Below are positions 7,224 through 15,536 of a stretch of 64,000 bases of DNA, one piece after another. The position numbers were made by a program, and so were the translations under genes. The stretch is from Streptomyces sp. Je 1-79 (GTDB lineage: Bacteria > Actinomycetota > Actinomycetes > Streptomycetales > Streptomycetaceae). Positions within the stretch are counted from its first letter, which is position 1. Each line of letters opens with the position of its first letter. Where the stretch lies: NCBI RefSeq assembly GCF_025195125.1, contig NZ_JAMGSL010000006.1, forward strand, positions 355,815 to 419,814. The letters run 5' to 3'. Under the pieces are notes generated by a model that did no database searches, was not told the DNA's origin, and worked only from the letters and a program-made list of their open reading frames with translations.

Positions 7224-7556
7224 TCAGGCCTTGGCCGGGGCCGGCTGCGCGCCGCTGACCAGCGGAAGCGTCTCGCGGACGACCGTGCGCTCGACGAAGA
7301 ACGCGGCGAAGGGAATCGTCCCGGACAGCAGCACCCACAGGAGCTTGCCGAACGGCCACTTCGCCTTGGAGCCCAGGTCGAACGCGAAGATCAGGTAGAT
7401 GATGTAGAGGACGCCGTGGGCCTGGGAGACCGCGAAGGTCACGTCCTCGCCCATGTCGAACCCGTACTTGAAGACCATGCACGTGCAGAGCACGAGCAGC
7501 ATGACGGCGGTGATGTACGCCATGACGCGGTAACGGGTCAGCACGCTGGATTTCAT
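7224..7556 (-). CDS. DUF3817 small membrane protein (first copy)
   Basis: This 110-residue protein has three or four membrane segments at about residues 9-30, 38-62, 69-88 and possibly 90-100, with the DUF3817 motif HGVLYIIYLIFAFDL. The family is common in actinobacteria and has no assigned function; some members occur fused to transporters. The ATG at 7556 is preceded by TACGCT seven bases upstream and no ribosome site, so the mRNA is probably leaderless. It lies between icmA and a MarR gene on the same strand. A paralogue lies at 10958-11302. Confidence 0.8.
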   Translation of the reverse strand: MKSSVLTRYRVMAYITAVMLLVLCTCMVFKYGFDMGEDVTFAVSQAHGVLYIIYLIFAFDLGSKAKWPFGKLLWVLLSGTIPFAAFFVERTVVRETLPLVSGAQPAPAKA

Positions 7557-7563
7557 GCCGTCG

Positions 7564-7569
7564 AGCGTA
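7564..7569 (-). promoter_or_regulatory. -10 box of the first DUF3817 gene
   Basis: TACGCT on the minus strand lies seven bases before the ATG, giving a leaderless mRNA. No clear -35 is seen. Confidence 0.4.
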
Positions 7570-7621
7570 ACGGCACGTTCCGGGCGATCTTCGCCCGGGT
7601 CCCGGCCCCCGTTCTCCGGGC

Positions 7622-8131
7622 TCAGGACTCGTCGAAGTCCTCCGCCGAGACGCGCAGGGGGCGGAGCATCGCGAAGATCTCGGCGCACTCCTCGGCGTCG
7701 TAGGCCCCGAGCCCGAAGTCCATCGCCATCAGGTCGCGGGTGGCGGCCTCGACGACCTCGCGGCCCTTCTCCGTGATCGAGGCGAGGGTGCCGCGGCCGT
7801 CGTTGGGGTTGGGCCGCTTGTCGACCAGACCGGACTTCACCAGCCGGTCCACCGTGTTCGTCACGGACGTGGGGTGGACCATCAGCCGCTCGCCGATCTT
7901 GGACATGGGCAGCTCACCGGCCTTGGAGAAGGTGAGCAGCACCAGGGCCTCGTAGCGCGCGAACGTCAGTCCGTACGGCTTGACGACGGCGTCGACCTCC
8001 GCGAGGAGGATCTGGTGGGCGCGCATGATCGAGGTGATCGCGGCCATCGAGGGGACCGGGCCCCAGCGCTTCTGCCAGAGTTCGTCGGCGCGGGCGATGG
8101 GGTCGAAGGGGAGACTGAGCGGCTTCGGCAC
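7622..8131 (-). CDS. MarR-family transcriptional regulator
   Basis: This 169-residue protein has a winged-helix domain at about residues 55-125 (LPMSKIGERLMVHPTSVTNTVDRLVKSGLV, then the wing DGRGTLASITEKG). The flanking N- and C-terminal helices form the dimer surface. MarR proteins bind palindromes and release on binding phenolic, acyl or CoA-linked ligands. The start is GTG at 8131 with TAAGGT six bases upstream and no ribosome site, so the mRNA is leaderless. Its position beside DUF3817 and icmA makes it a candidate for the icmA palindrome, but the sequence alone does not prove this. Confidence 0.87.
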   Translation of the reverse strand: MPKPLSLPFDPIARADELWQKRWGPVPSMAAITSIMRAHQILLAEVDAVVKPYGLTFARYEALVLLTFSKAGELPMSKIGERLMVHPTSVTNTVDRLVKSGLVDKRPNPNDGRGTLASITEKGREVVEAATRDLMAMDFGLGAYDAEECAEIFAMLRPLRVSAEDFDES

Positions 8132-8137
8132 GCGTCG

Positions 8138-8166
8138 ACCTTACCCACTGGTCACATGGTGGTCAG
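8138..8166 (-). promoter_or_regulatory. Promoter of the first marR gene
   Basis: On the minus strand CTGACC (8166-8161) and TAAGGT (8143-8138) are a good -35/-10 pair with a 17-bp spacer. The -10 lies six bases before the GTG start. The -35 lies within the 3' end of the MFS gene. Confidence 0.6.
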
Positions 8167-9552
8167 CCCTGTCTCGCCCTTCGGTCCTCGCCCTTCGGTC
8201 GCCCGCGCTTCCGTCGCCCGCACTTCGAGGACGGCCGCGAGGACGCAGAGCGTCCCGAGGACTCCCGTGCCGGCGACCACGGCGTGGACGGGGAGGAACT
8301 CGGCGGCGAGACCGGCGCCGGCCATGCCGACGCCCTGCGCGGTCATCATGCCCGCGGTCATCAGGGTCATGGCCCTCCCCCGCCGCTCCTCGGGGACGGC
8401 GGCGACGAACCAGGCGTCGAGGCCGAGCGTGTACGCGCCGGTCGCACCGGCCAGGAGGAGGGCGAGGCCCGCCAGGGCGGCGCCGGGCTCCACGACGTAG
8501 AGGAGATAGGGCAGGACGCCGGCCAGGGCCAGCGGGTACACGATCCGGGAGCGGGTCGTGGCGCTCAGCCTGGACCCGGCGAACAGCTCGCCCGCGATGG
8601 TACCGACGGGCAGGGCGCACATCAGCAGCCCGAGCGCGGCGGTGGAGACGCCCGCCTGGTCGGCGTAGGGGGCGGCGAGGGCCTCGGGGACGACGGCGAA
8701 CAGCGGCGGCAGCCAGAACATCAGCATGAGGGCGCGGACGCGGCGGTCGCGGAGGACGGCGAGGTTGCCGCGCTCGCGCGGGGCGGCGGAGCCCCGGGCG
8801 GGCCGCTTCCGGGTGCCGAGGCGCAGGAGGAGGGCGGAGGCGAGGAAGGTCACGGCGGTGATGGCGATGGCACCGCGAGCAGGCACGACGGTGAGGAGCA
8901 CGCCGCCGATGCCGAACCCGGCGAGCAGGGCGCTCTGGGAGACGATCCGCAGGAGGGAGCGGCCGAGGACGAAGAGGTCGCCCTCGCCGAGGATGTCGGT
9001 GAGGGTCGCCATCCGGGTCCCGTTGAAGACGGGCGCGACGGCGGCGACGGCGCACCGCAGCACGAGCAGCCCGGCGACGGGGGTGGCGGGCACGACCATG
9101 AGCGCGACGCAGCCGGCGCAGACGAGGTCGCAGACGACGAGGACCCGGCGGGGCGGGTAGCGGTCGGCGACGCCGGCGAGGAGGGTGCCGCCGAGGAGGT
9201 AGGGGAGGAAGCCGAGGGCGAAGGTGAGGGAGGAGAGGAGCGGGGAGCGGGTGAGGTCGTAGACGAGGACGGTGAGGGCGATCTCGCTGACGACGACCCC
9301 GAGGAGGGAGAGCAGGTGGGCGACGAAGACGGTCCGGAACTCCCGCACGGCGAAGACAGCGCGATATCCGGGCCCGCGCCCCTCTCCGGGAGGGCTCCCC
9401 GTAGCCACCGCATCGGCATCCACGCGCGCGGGCACGTCGACTTCCGCGAGCGCGGGCGCGTCGGCCTTCGCGAGCGCGGGCCGTGCGCCGGGGGTGTCGG
9501 ACTCGGGTGTGGTCCCGGGGTTCCGGGAAGGGGCGGCGTCGTGCTGCGGCAT
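8152..9552 (-). CDS. MFS transporter
   Basis: This 466-residue protein has about twelve membrane helices, in two sets of six. The loop after helix 2 reads GVADRYPPRRV, the conserved MFS A-motif. Layout and text resemble the enterobactin-exporter/multidrug group (MFS_3). The N-terminal 50 residues are polar and low in complexity. The ATG at 9552 was chosen because upstream codons run into the promoter shared with the divergent DUF5937 regulator. The substrate is unknown; pairing with a regulator suggests drug or metabolite export. Confidence 0.85.
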   Translation of the reverse strand: MPQHDAAPSRNPGTTPESDTPGARPALAKADAPALAEVDVPARVDADAVATGSPPGEGRGPGYRAVFAVREFRTVFVAHLLSLLGVVVSEIALTVLVYDLTRSPLLSSLTFALGFLPYLLGGTLLAGVADRYPPRRVLVVCDLVCAGCVALMVVPATPVAGLLVLRCAVAAVAPVFNGTRMATLTDILGEGDLFVLGRSLLRIVSQSALLAGFGIGGVLLTVVPARGAIAITAVTFLASALLLRLGTRKRPARGSAAPRERGNLAVLRDRRVRALMLMFWLPPLFAVVPEALAAPYADQAGVSTAALGLLMCALPVGTIAGELFAGSRLSATTRSRIVYPLALAGVLPYLLYVVEPGAALAGLALLLAGATGAYTLGLDAWFVAAVPEERRGRAMTLMTAGMMTAQGVGMAGAGLAAEFLPVHAVVAGTGVLGTLCVLAAVLEVRATEARATEGRGPKGETGLTTM

Positions 9553-9585
9553 GCGGGCAGCGTGCCCGCCGGGCCCGGCGCGACC

Positions 9586-9607
9586 TAGACTTTCGGCTCC
9601 AGCCGAA
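9586..9607. promoter_or_regulatory. Shared promoter with 7-2-7 inverted repeat
   Basis: TAGACT (9586-9591) fits a -10 box for the plus-strand DUF5937 gene. Directly after it, TTCGGCT (9592-9598) and AGCCGAA (9601-9607) form a perfect inverted repeat at the expected transcript start, a good place for a repressor acting on both divergent genes. Confidence 0.5.
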
Positions 9608-9623
9608 TCTCCCACGAGGCCCC

Positions 9624-10616
9624 ATGCCCTACCACTTCCGCTTCGGCGAGGCCGACTCCCTCAGAATCCGGTTCGCGCTCTCCCCTCTCTGGGAGACGCA
9701 CTCCGCCGTCCGCGTGCTGGCGCGGCCCCGCCAGCAGGGGTACCACCTGCCGTGGCTGCGGCGGATCCGGGAGGCGGCGGCGGGGCTTGATCTCGGCCCG
9801 CTCCAGCTGCTGATGCCCCTGCACGGGCACAGCCCCGACTTCCTGTACCCGCCGCCCGTGGGCCCCGCCGCCGCGTTCGCGGAGGAGATCGCGGCGGTCC
9901 GGGAGACCGACCCGGCCCTCGCCCGGGACGACTTCGTGCGGGCGCTCGCCGACACCCCGGGGGCCGCGGCGACCCCGGAGGGGCGGAGGATGCTGGCCGA
10001 CCCGGCGGGCGCCGTGCAGCGGCTCGCCGATGTGCTCCAGGAGACGTGGGAGGCCCTGATCGCCCCCGAGTGGCCCCGGCTGCGCGCCGTCCTGGAGGCC
10101 GACGTGGCGTACCACTCGCGGCGGCTCGCCGAGGGCGGCCTGGAGCGCCTCTTCGGCGAACTCCTGCCGGGCGTCGCCTGGTCCTCGCAGAGCGCGACCC
10201 TCACCGTCGCCTACCGCGGCGAACACGTGCGCGCCCTCGACGGCCAGGGCCTGGTCCTGATGCCCTCGGTCTTCACCTGGCCGGACGTGGTGAGCGGCTT
10301 CGACCCGCCGTGGCAGCCGACCGTGGTCTACCCCGCGCGCGGGATCGGCGGGCTGTGGACCGAGGCCGGCGACCGTACGCCCGAGGCGCTCGCCCGGCTC
10401 CTGGGCCGGGCACGCGCGGACGTGCTGTGCGCGCTGGACGAGCCGGCCGGCACCACCGCGCTGGCCCACCGGCTCGGGCTCGCGCCCTCCTCCGTCTCGG
10501 CCCATCTGTCGGTCCTGAGGGAGGCCGGCCTGCTGACCTCCCGCCGCTACGGCCATCAGGTGCTGTACGAACGCACGCCGATCGGGATCGCCCTGACCGG
10601 CAGCGCGCGCGAGTGA
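9624..10616 (+). CDS. DUF5937-family regulator with C-terminal ArsR-type helix-turn-helix
   Basis: This 330-residue protein begins MPYHFRFGEADSLRIRFALSPLWE, the typical start of the DUF5937 group. A C-terminal winged helix lies at about residues 270-322 (TTALAHRLGLAPSSVSAHLSVLREAGLL, then RRYGHQVLYERT). The N-terminal 250 residues probably bind a ligand. The ATG at 9624 has the weak site ACGAGG. It is divergent from the MFS gene and probably controls it through the inverted repeat between them. Ligand and exact target are unknown. Confidence 0.8.
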   Translation: MPYHFRFGEADSLRIRFALSPLWETHSAVRVLARPRQQGYHLPWLRRIREAAAGLDLGPLQLLMPLHGHSPDFLYPPPVGPAAAFAEEIAAVRETDPALARDDFVRALADTPGAAATPEGRRMLADPAGAVQRLADVLQETWEALIAPEWPRLRAVLEADVAYHSRRLAEGGLERLFGELLPGVAWSSQSATLTVAYRGEHVRALDGQGLVLMPSVFTWPDVVSGFDPPWQPTVVYPARGIGGLWTEAGDRTPEALARLLGRARADVLCALDEPAGTTALAHRLGLAPSSVSAHLSVLREAGLLTSRRYGHQVLYERTPIGIALTGSARE

Positions 10617-10667
10617 GCCCCCGGCCCGGAAGGGAGGGGTCGGGGGCTCGGGAACTCGGGACGGCGG

Positions 10668-10961
10668 TCAGGCCTCCAGGTGGCGTTCCACCGTGGCGAC
10701 CTTCGAGCTGAGGCCGTCGGTCACGCCCGGCCGGATGTCGGCCTTGAGGACCACGGAGACCCGGGGCGCACGCGCCTCCACGGCGGCGACGGCGCGCTTG
10801 ACGACGTCCATCACCTCGTCCCACTCACCTTCGATCGAGGTGAACATCGCGTCGGTGCGGTTCGGCAGTCCCGACTCCCGCACGACGCGGACGGCGTCGG
10901 CGACGTACTCGCCGACCTCCTCGCCGACACCGAGCGGGGTGACCGAGAAGGCGACGATCAC
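10668..10961 (-). CDS. MTH1187-family thiamine-binding-type protein
   Basis: This 97-residue protein belongs to the DUF77/YkoF-like group ([10 protein letters not shown], then [18 protein letters not shown]), small ferredoxin-like folds, some of which bind thiamine or hydroxymethylpyrimidine. Its role here is unknown. The GTG at 10961 overlaps the TGA of the upstream DUF3817 gene as GTGA, so the two are translationally coupled. Confidence 0.82.
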   Translation of the reverse strand: MIVAFSVTPLGVGEEVGEYVADAVRVVRESGLPNRTDAMFTSIEGEWDEVMDVVKRAVAAVEARAPRVSVVLKADIRPGVTDGLSSKVATVERHLEA

Positions 10962-11302
10962 GCTTCCACCGCGCTCTCGCGGCGGGCACGGGAGGCGATG
11001 ACGGCGTCCGCGGCCTCGCGCTTGAGCTTGCGCTCCGCGTAGAAGCCGCCGAGCGGCAGCACCGAGAGCACGAAGTAGAGGGCGGCGGTCTTGAACTGCC
11101 ACTTGGTGCGGTTCCAGGCGTCCAGCCAGAACAGCACGTAGAGGATGAACAGGACGCCGTGGATCGCGCCCATCACGGGCACGGCGTTGAACTCGGTCGT
11201 GCGCTTGAGCACCGAGCAGACCAGCAGCAGCAGGAAGGAGACGGCCTCCGGGGCGGAGACGAGTCGGAGGCGGTGGAGGGAGGAGGCGGTCTTGATGTCC
11301 AC
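10958..11302 (-). CDS. DUF3817 small membrane protein (second copy)
   Basis: This 114-residue paralogue of the protein at 7224-7556 shares the core motif [24 protein letters not shown], three hydrophobic segments and a basic C-terminal tail. The start is GTG at 11302; the upstream sequence shows only a weak GAAGG site. The stop overlaps the start of the MTH1187-family gene, so the pair is an operon. Function is unknown; coupling to a thiamine-binding-type protein hints at a transport or sensing role, which is inference. Confidence 0.8.
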   Translation of the reverse strand: MDIKTASSLHRLRLVSAPEAVSFLLLLVCSVLKRTTEFNAVPVMGAIHGVLFILYVLFWLDAWNRTKWQFKTAALYFVLSVLPLGGFYAERKLKREAADAVIASRARRESAVEA

Positions 11303-11402
11303 GGGAGGGGGTCACCTTCGTTCGATCTTGTGAACGGATGCACAAGGGTGGGCGGCTCCATTGTGCACGCCGACTTTGCTGTCTCTTTAGCCGGGGGGCC
11401 CG

Positions 11403-11408
11403 TAATCT
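11403..11408 (+). promoter_or_regulatory. -10 box of the AIM24 operon
   Basis: TAATCT lies six bases before the GTG at 11415 with no ribosome site, so the operon mRNA probably begins at the start codon. Confidence 0.5.
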
Positions 11409-11414
11409 CCCTCC

Positions 11415-12053
11415 GTGGCAACGTTCCGACTCCAGGGCAGCAAAGTGCTCGCCGTGTCCATGACCGGCGATTCCGTCAAGGCGAAAAACGGCTCCATGGT
11501 CGCCTACGACGGCCAGATGGCCTTCAAGAAGATGTCCGGCGGAGGCGAAGGCCTGCGCGGCATGGTCACCCGCCGGCTCACCGGTGAGCAGATGGAGGTG
11601 ATGGAGGTGAAGGGCCAGGGGACCTGCTGGTTCGCCGACCGCGCCTCCGAGATCAACCTCGTCCAGCTCCACGGCGACAAGCTCTACGTCGAGGCGAGCA
11701 ATCTGCTCTGCACGGACGCGGGGCTGCGTACCGGCACGACCTTCACCGGCCTGCGCGGCGGGGCGACCGGCAACGGGCTCTTCACCACGACGGTCGAGGG
11801 AACCGGTCAGGCGGCGATCATGTCCGACGGCCCGGCGGTGGTGCTGCGCGTCACCCCGCAGTACCCGCTCTCCGTCGACCCCGGCGCGTACATAGCCCAC
11901 CAGGGCAACCTCCAGCAGAGCTTCCAGTCCGGTGTGACGTTCCGCACCTTCCTCGGCGAGGGTGGCGGCGAGGCGTTCCAGATCCGCTTCGAGGGCGACG
12001 GCGTCGTGTACGTCCAGCCGAGCGAGCGGAACACGATCGGGGGCGAGGTCTGA
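11415..12053 (+). CDS. AIM24-family protein (first of three)
   Basis: This 212-residue protein has the AIM24/TerD-like beta-helix pattern: [13 protein letters not shown] at the start, [42 protein letters not shown] and [20 protein letters not shown] at the end. The yeast founder is a mitochondrial membrane-organising protein; bacterial members have no settled role. The GTG at 11415 starts a probable leaderless mRNA. It is followed by two paralogues with overlapping stop and start codons, so the three are probably made together. Confidence 0.87.
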   Translation: MATFRLQGSKVLAVSMTGDSVKAKNGSMVAYDGQMAFKKMSGGGEGLRGMVTRRLTGEQMEVMEVKGQGTCWFADRASEINLVQLHGDKLYVEASNLLCTDAGLRTGTTFTGLRGGATGNGLFTTTVEGTGQAAIMSDGPAVVLRVTPQYPLSVDPGAYIAHQGNLQQSFQSGVTFRTFLGEGGGEAFQIRFEGDGVVYVQPSERNTIGGEV

Positions 12054-12703
12054 TGCCGTTCCGTGAGATCAACTCCAAGATGGTCGAGGCGACCGTCGTC
12101 CCCGGACAGCGCATGTTCAGCCAACGCGGCGCGATGCTTGCGTACCGCGGTGACGTCACTTTCACGCCGAACATCGCCGGCGGCCAGGGCGGCGTGATGT
12201 CGATGATCGGGCGCCGGGTGGCGGGCGAGGCGACGCCGCTGATGACCGTCGACGGCAGCGGCACGGTGATGTTCGGGCACGGCGGCCACCACATCCAGGT
12301 GATCCGGCTGACCGGCGAGACCCTCTACGTCGAGGCCGACCGCCTGCTCGCCTTCGACGGCACCCTGGAGCAGGGCACGATGTTCATGGGCTCCCAGGGC
12401 GGGGTCATGGGCATGGTGCGCGGCCAGGTGACCGGCCAGGGGCTCTTCACCACGACGCTCAAGGGGCACGGCGCGGTCGCCGTCATGGCCCACGGCGGCG
12501 TGATCGAGCTGCCGATCACCCCGGGACGCGCGGTCCACGTGGACCCGCAGGCGTATGTCGCCCACCACGGCGACGTACGGAACAAGCTCTCCACCGCGCT
12601 GGGCTGGCGCGACATGGTGGGCCGGGGCTCCGGGGAGGCGTTCCAGCTGGAGCTGACCGGCAGTGGTGCGGTGTACGTGCAGGCCTCGGAGGAGAAGCTG
12701 TGA
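12053..12703 (+). CDS. AIM24-family protein (second of three)
   Basis: This 216-residue paralogue of its neighbours keeps the repeated beta motifs ([65 protein letters not shown]). It has more Met and Gly than the first copy. Its ATG at 12053 shares one base with the previous TGA. As the three proteins differ in length and loops, they could form a hetero-oligomer, which is inference. Confidence 0.87.
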   Translation: MPFREINSKMVEATVVPGQRMFSQRGAMLAYRGDVTFTPNIAGGQGGVMSMIGRRVAGEATPLMTVDGSGTVMFGHGGHHIQVIRLTGETLYVEADRLLAFDGTLEQGTMFMGSQGGVMGMVRGQVTGQGLFTTTLKGHGAVAVMAHGGVIELPITPGRAVHVDPQAYVAHHGDVRNKLSTALGWRDMVGRGSGEAFQLELTGSGAVYVQASEEKL

Positions 12704-13488
12704 CCGGTCCCGTCGTTCTCGACCCGCAGTCCCTCCCGTCCGACGACAACGTCAATCCGTACACCTTCTGCGTGGAGCTCAAGGGCTCCCAGTGGTTCCT
12801 GCAGAAGGGCAAGATGATCGCCTACTACGGGCGGATCGACTTCAACGGCATCGGCCACGGGCGCCTGGACCGCCTGGTCCGTACGTCGTTCCACTCGCCG
12901 CTGCACGCGAGCGACTGGGTGGTGGCGGAGGGCAGCGGCAAGATGCTCCTCGCCGACCGGGCCTTCGACGTGAACTCGTTCGACCTGGACGAGGGCAATC
13001 TGACGATCCGTTCCGGCAATCTGCTGGCGTACCAGCCGACGCTGGCGCTCAAGCAGTCGATCGTGCCGGGTTTCGTGACGCTGATCGGCACGGGCAAGTT
13101 CGTGGCCGCGTCGAACGGGCCGGTGGTCTTCATGGAGCCGCCCATGCGGGTGGACCCGCAGGCCCTGGTCGGGTGGGCGGACTGCCCGTCCCCGTGCCAC
13201 CACTACGACCACGGCTACATGACGGGCGTGATGGGCGGCGTCCGGGCGCTGACGGGGATCGGCGGGACCTCGGGCGAGGAGCACCAGTTCGAGTTCGTGG
13301 GGGCGGGTACGGTACTGCTCCAGTCGACGGAGATGCTGATGGCCGACCGGGCGATCGGTCAGGTCGGCGGGCAGCCGGGTGTCCCGGGCGGCGCTCCCGG
13401 GGCGCACGGTTCCGGCCAGGGGGCGCACGGCTCGGTACCGCGCCTTCCCGGACAGCTCGGGGACCTCCAGCGGCGCTTCGGGCTGTAG
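12700..13488 (+). CDS. AIM24-family protein (third of three) with Gly-rich tail
   Basis: This 262-residue member has the same beta motifs (KMIAYYGRIDF, KMLLADRAFDVNSFDL, LTIRSGNLLAY, HQFEFVGAGTVLLQSTE). It adds a CPSPCHHYDHGYM loop with two Cys and three His that could bind metal, and a C-terminal tail of about 45 residues rich in Gly, Pro, Gln and His. The GTG at 12700 overlaps the previous stop as GTGA. It is the last gene of the operon. Confidence 0.85.
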   Translation: MTGPVVLDPQSLPSDDNVNPYTFCVELKGSQWFLQKGKMIAYYGRIDFNGIGHGRLDRLVRTSFHSPLHASDWVVAEGSGKMLLADRAFDVNSFDLDEGNLTIRSGNLLAYQPTLALKQSIVPGFVTLIGTGKFVAASNGPVVFMEPPMRVDPQALVGWADCPSPCHHYDHGYMTGVMGGVRALTGIGGTSGEEHQFEFVGAGTVLLQSTEMLMADRAIGQVGGQPGVPGGAPGAHGSGQGAHGSVPRLPGQLGDLQRRFGL

Positions 13489-13592
13489 CCGGTAGTCTGC
13501 GGAGTGTGACGCCCTCGAACGTCTGCGCCCGTCGGGGCCCTGGGTGCCCGGCGTCACATTCCCTTACTTCGTCCAGTATTCAACTTCTTAGG

Positions 13593-13598
13593 TAGAAT
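13593..13598 (+). promoter_or_regulatory. -10 box of the second marR gene
   Basis: TAGAAT lies six bases before the ATG at 13605. The AT-rich stretch just upstream (13575-13604) is the only such patch nearby and may hold the regulator's own site. No ribosome site is present, so a leaderless mRNA is likely. Confidence 0.55.
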
Positions 13599-13604
13599 CC
13601 ATAC

Positions 13605-14081
13605 ATGGAGACCGAGACGGCCACCCCCTGGCTCACCGACGCCGAGCAGTGCGCCTGGCGCACCTATCTGGACGTCAATCGAATGCTGACGTACCAGCTG
13701 GAGAAGGACCTCCAGCCCTTCGGCCTGACCATGAACGACTACGAGATCCTGGTGAACCTCTCGGAGTCGGCCGACCGTCGGCTGCGCATGAGCGACCTCG
13801 CCACGGCCACCCTCCAGTCCAAGAGCCGGCTCTCCCACCAGATCACCCGCATGGAGAACGCGGGGCTCGTGCGCCGCGCCAACTGCGAGTCGGACCGGCG
13901 CGGGCTGTACGCGGTCCTGACCGACCAGGGCATGGAGACCATGCGCAAGGTGGCGCCCCACCACGTGGAGTCCGTGCGCAAGCACTTCATCGACCAGCTG
14001 ACGACGGAGGCGCTCGGCGACCTCCACGAGTCCCTGAAGCCCGTCGCGGAGCAGCTCCGGGGCCGTCGGGGGAAGCCCTAG
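13605..14081 (+). CDS. MarR-family transcriptional regulator (second)
   Basis: This 158-residue protein starts METETATPWLTDAEQCAWRTYLDVNRML, typical of Streptomyces MarR proteins. The winged helix lies at about residues 60-115 (LRMSDLATATLQSKSRLSHQITRMENAGLVRR, then the wing ESDRRGLYAVLTDQG). Cys residues at about positions 16 and 87 could sense redox, which is a guess. It stands alone: the AIM24 operon is upstream and the histidine kinase gene converges on it. Target genes are unknown. Confidence 0.87.
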   Translation: METETATPWLTDAEQCAWRTYLDVNRMLTYQLEKDLQPFGLTMNDYEILVNLSESADRRLRMSDLATATLQSKSRLSHQITRMENAGLVRRANCESDRRGLYAVLTDQGMETMRKVAPHHVESVRKHFIDQLTTEALGDLHESLKPVAEQLRGRRGKP

Positions 14082-14093
14082 GCTCCGACGTCC

Positions 14094-15536
14094 CTAGGCT
14101 CCGTCGTCCAGCGGCTTTTCCGCGAGCGGGCTTTCCGCGAGCGGCAGACGGAGTTCGAACAGGGCCCCGCCCGTGGGTGCTTCACGGACGGTGAGCCTGC
14201 CACCGTGCCGTACGGCGACGTCCCGGGCGATGGCCAGCCCGAGCCCCGCGCCGCCCTCGTCGCGGCCGCGCGCGTCGTCGAGCCGCACGAACCGCTCGAA
14301 GATCCGTTCACGGTCGGCCTCCGGCACCCCCTGCCCGTCGTCGGCCACGTCGAGCACGGCCCGGTCCCCCGACCTCCGTACGGTGACCGTCACCTCCGCA
14401 CGGGCGTGCCGCCGCGCGTTGTCGAGCAGATTGGCGAGCACCCGCCCCAGCTGCCCCCGGGAGCCGGTCACCTCGACCGGCTCCGCGGCCTCCACCGTCA
14501 CGCCCGGCCGCCCTGCCGCCTCCTCCGTCGCCAGCGCGGCGAGGTCGACCGGGGCGCCGGCGAGCCGCTCCCCCGCGTCGAGCCGGGCGAGCAGCAGCAG
14601 GTCGGCGGCGAGGTGCTGGAGCCGTACGGTGTCCTCGACCGCGCCCGGGACGTCAAGCAGCTCCGGATGCGCGGCGCCCACCTCCAGCTGGGTGCGCAGG
14701 CTCGCGATGGGGCTGCGCAACTCGTGCGAGGCGTCGGCGACGAACCGCCGCTGCCGCTCCACGGACGACTCCAGGGCCGTCAGCGTCTCGTTCGTGGTCC
14801 GGGCGAGCCGGGCCACCTCGTCGTGCGTGGCGGGTTCGGGGACCCGCCGCGACAGATCCTGCGAGGCGGTGATCTCCGCCATCTCACGGCGGATCGACTC
14901 GACGGGCCGCAGCGCCCGCCGGGTCACCAGCCAGGTCACCGCGGCCACCACCGCGAGCAGCAGCGGCAGTCCGACGAGCATGGCGGTGGCCGCGGTCCCC
15001 ACCGCGTCCCGCCGCGCCCCCAGCGACGCTCCCGCGAACACCAGGACCGTCTCGTCCCGGCGGTCGGTGACCTCCACCTGGGTGAACCGGTAGTCGTCGC
15101 TCTCCCCGTCGACGGTGGCGCTGCCCTGCCCGTGCCAGGTCACGTCACCGATCTCGCCCGTGCCGGGGTCGTCCGCGTCGTCATCGTCGTCCCGCCCGGC
15201 CCCGGGGCTCGCCTCCGGAGTGACGTCGGGCACGCCGGTCCCGCTGATCGCCGTGAGCCCCTCGCTGACCGCGAGGACCCGGCCGTCGCGGTCGACCACC
15301 TGCACCGGGTTCTCGTCGCCGTCCGGCAGGTCGAGCGCCGGGTACGGGGTGCCGGCGGCGATCCGGCCGGCGACCTCGCGGGCGACGCCGTCCGCCTCCC
15401 CTTCCGCCTGGCTCGTGAGGTTGCCCCGCAGGGACAGCAGGACGGCGATACCGGCGGCGACCAGGGCGACGGCCACCACCGCGGTCGCGCCGAGGGTGGC
15501 CCTGGCGCGGACCGAGGAGAACCACCGGCCGCTCAC
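14094..15536 (-). CDS. Two-component sensor histidine kinase (OmpR-partner type)
   Basis: This 480-residue protein has a first membrane helix at about residues 13-35 and an external domain at 36-165 with an unusual acidic patch (DDDDDADD). A second helix follows at about 178-200, then HAMP, HisKA with FVADASHELRSPIASL, and HATPase_c with NLLDNARRHA, DDGQGVP and GAGLGLAI. It would sense an envelope signal and phosphorylate the response regulator upstream in the operon. The GTG at 15536 overlaps the regulator's stop as GTGA. The acidic external patch and the Asp-rich PepSY neighbour suggest a cation or cationic-peptide signal, which is inference. Confidence 0.9.
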   Translation of the reverse strand: MSGRWFSSVRARATLGATAVVAVALVAAGIAVLLSLRGNLTSQAEGEADGVAREVAGRIAAGTPYPALDLPDGDENPVQVVDRDGRVLAVSEGLTAISGTGVPDVTPEASPGAGRDDDDDADDPGTGEIGDVTWHGQGSATVDGESDDYRFTQVEVTDRRDETVLVFAGASLGARRDAVGTAATAMLVGLPLLLAVVAAVTWLVTRRALRPVESIRREMAEITASQDLSRRVPEPATHDEVARLARTTNETLTALESSVERQRRFVADASHELRSPIASLRTQLEVGAAHPELLDVPGAVEDTVRLQHLAADLLLLARLDAGERLAGAPVDLAALATEEAAGRPGVTVEAAEPVEVTGSRGQLGRVLANLLDNARRHARAEVTVTVRRSGDRAVLDVADDGQGVPEADRERIFERFVRLDDARGRDEGGAGLGLAIARDVAVRHGGRLTVREAPTGGALFELRLPLAESPLAEKPLDDGA

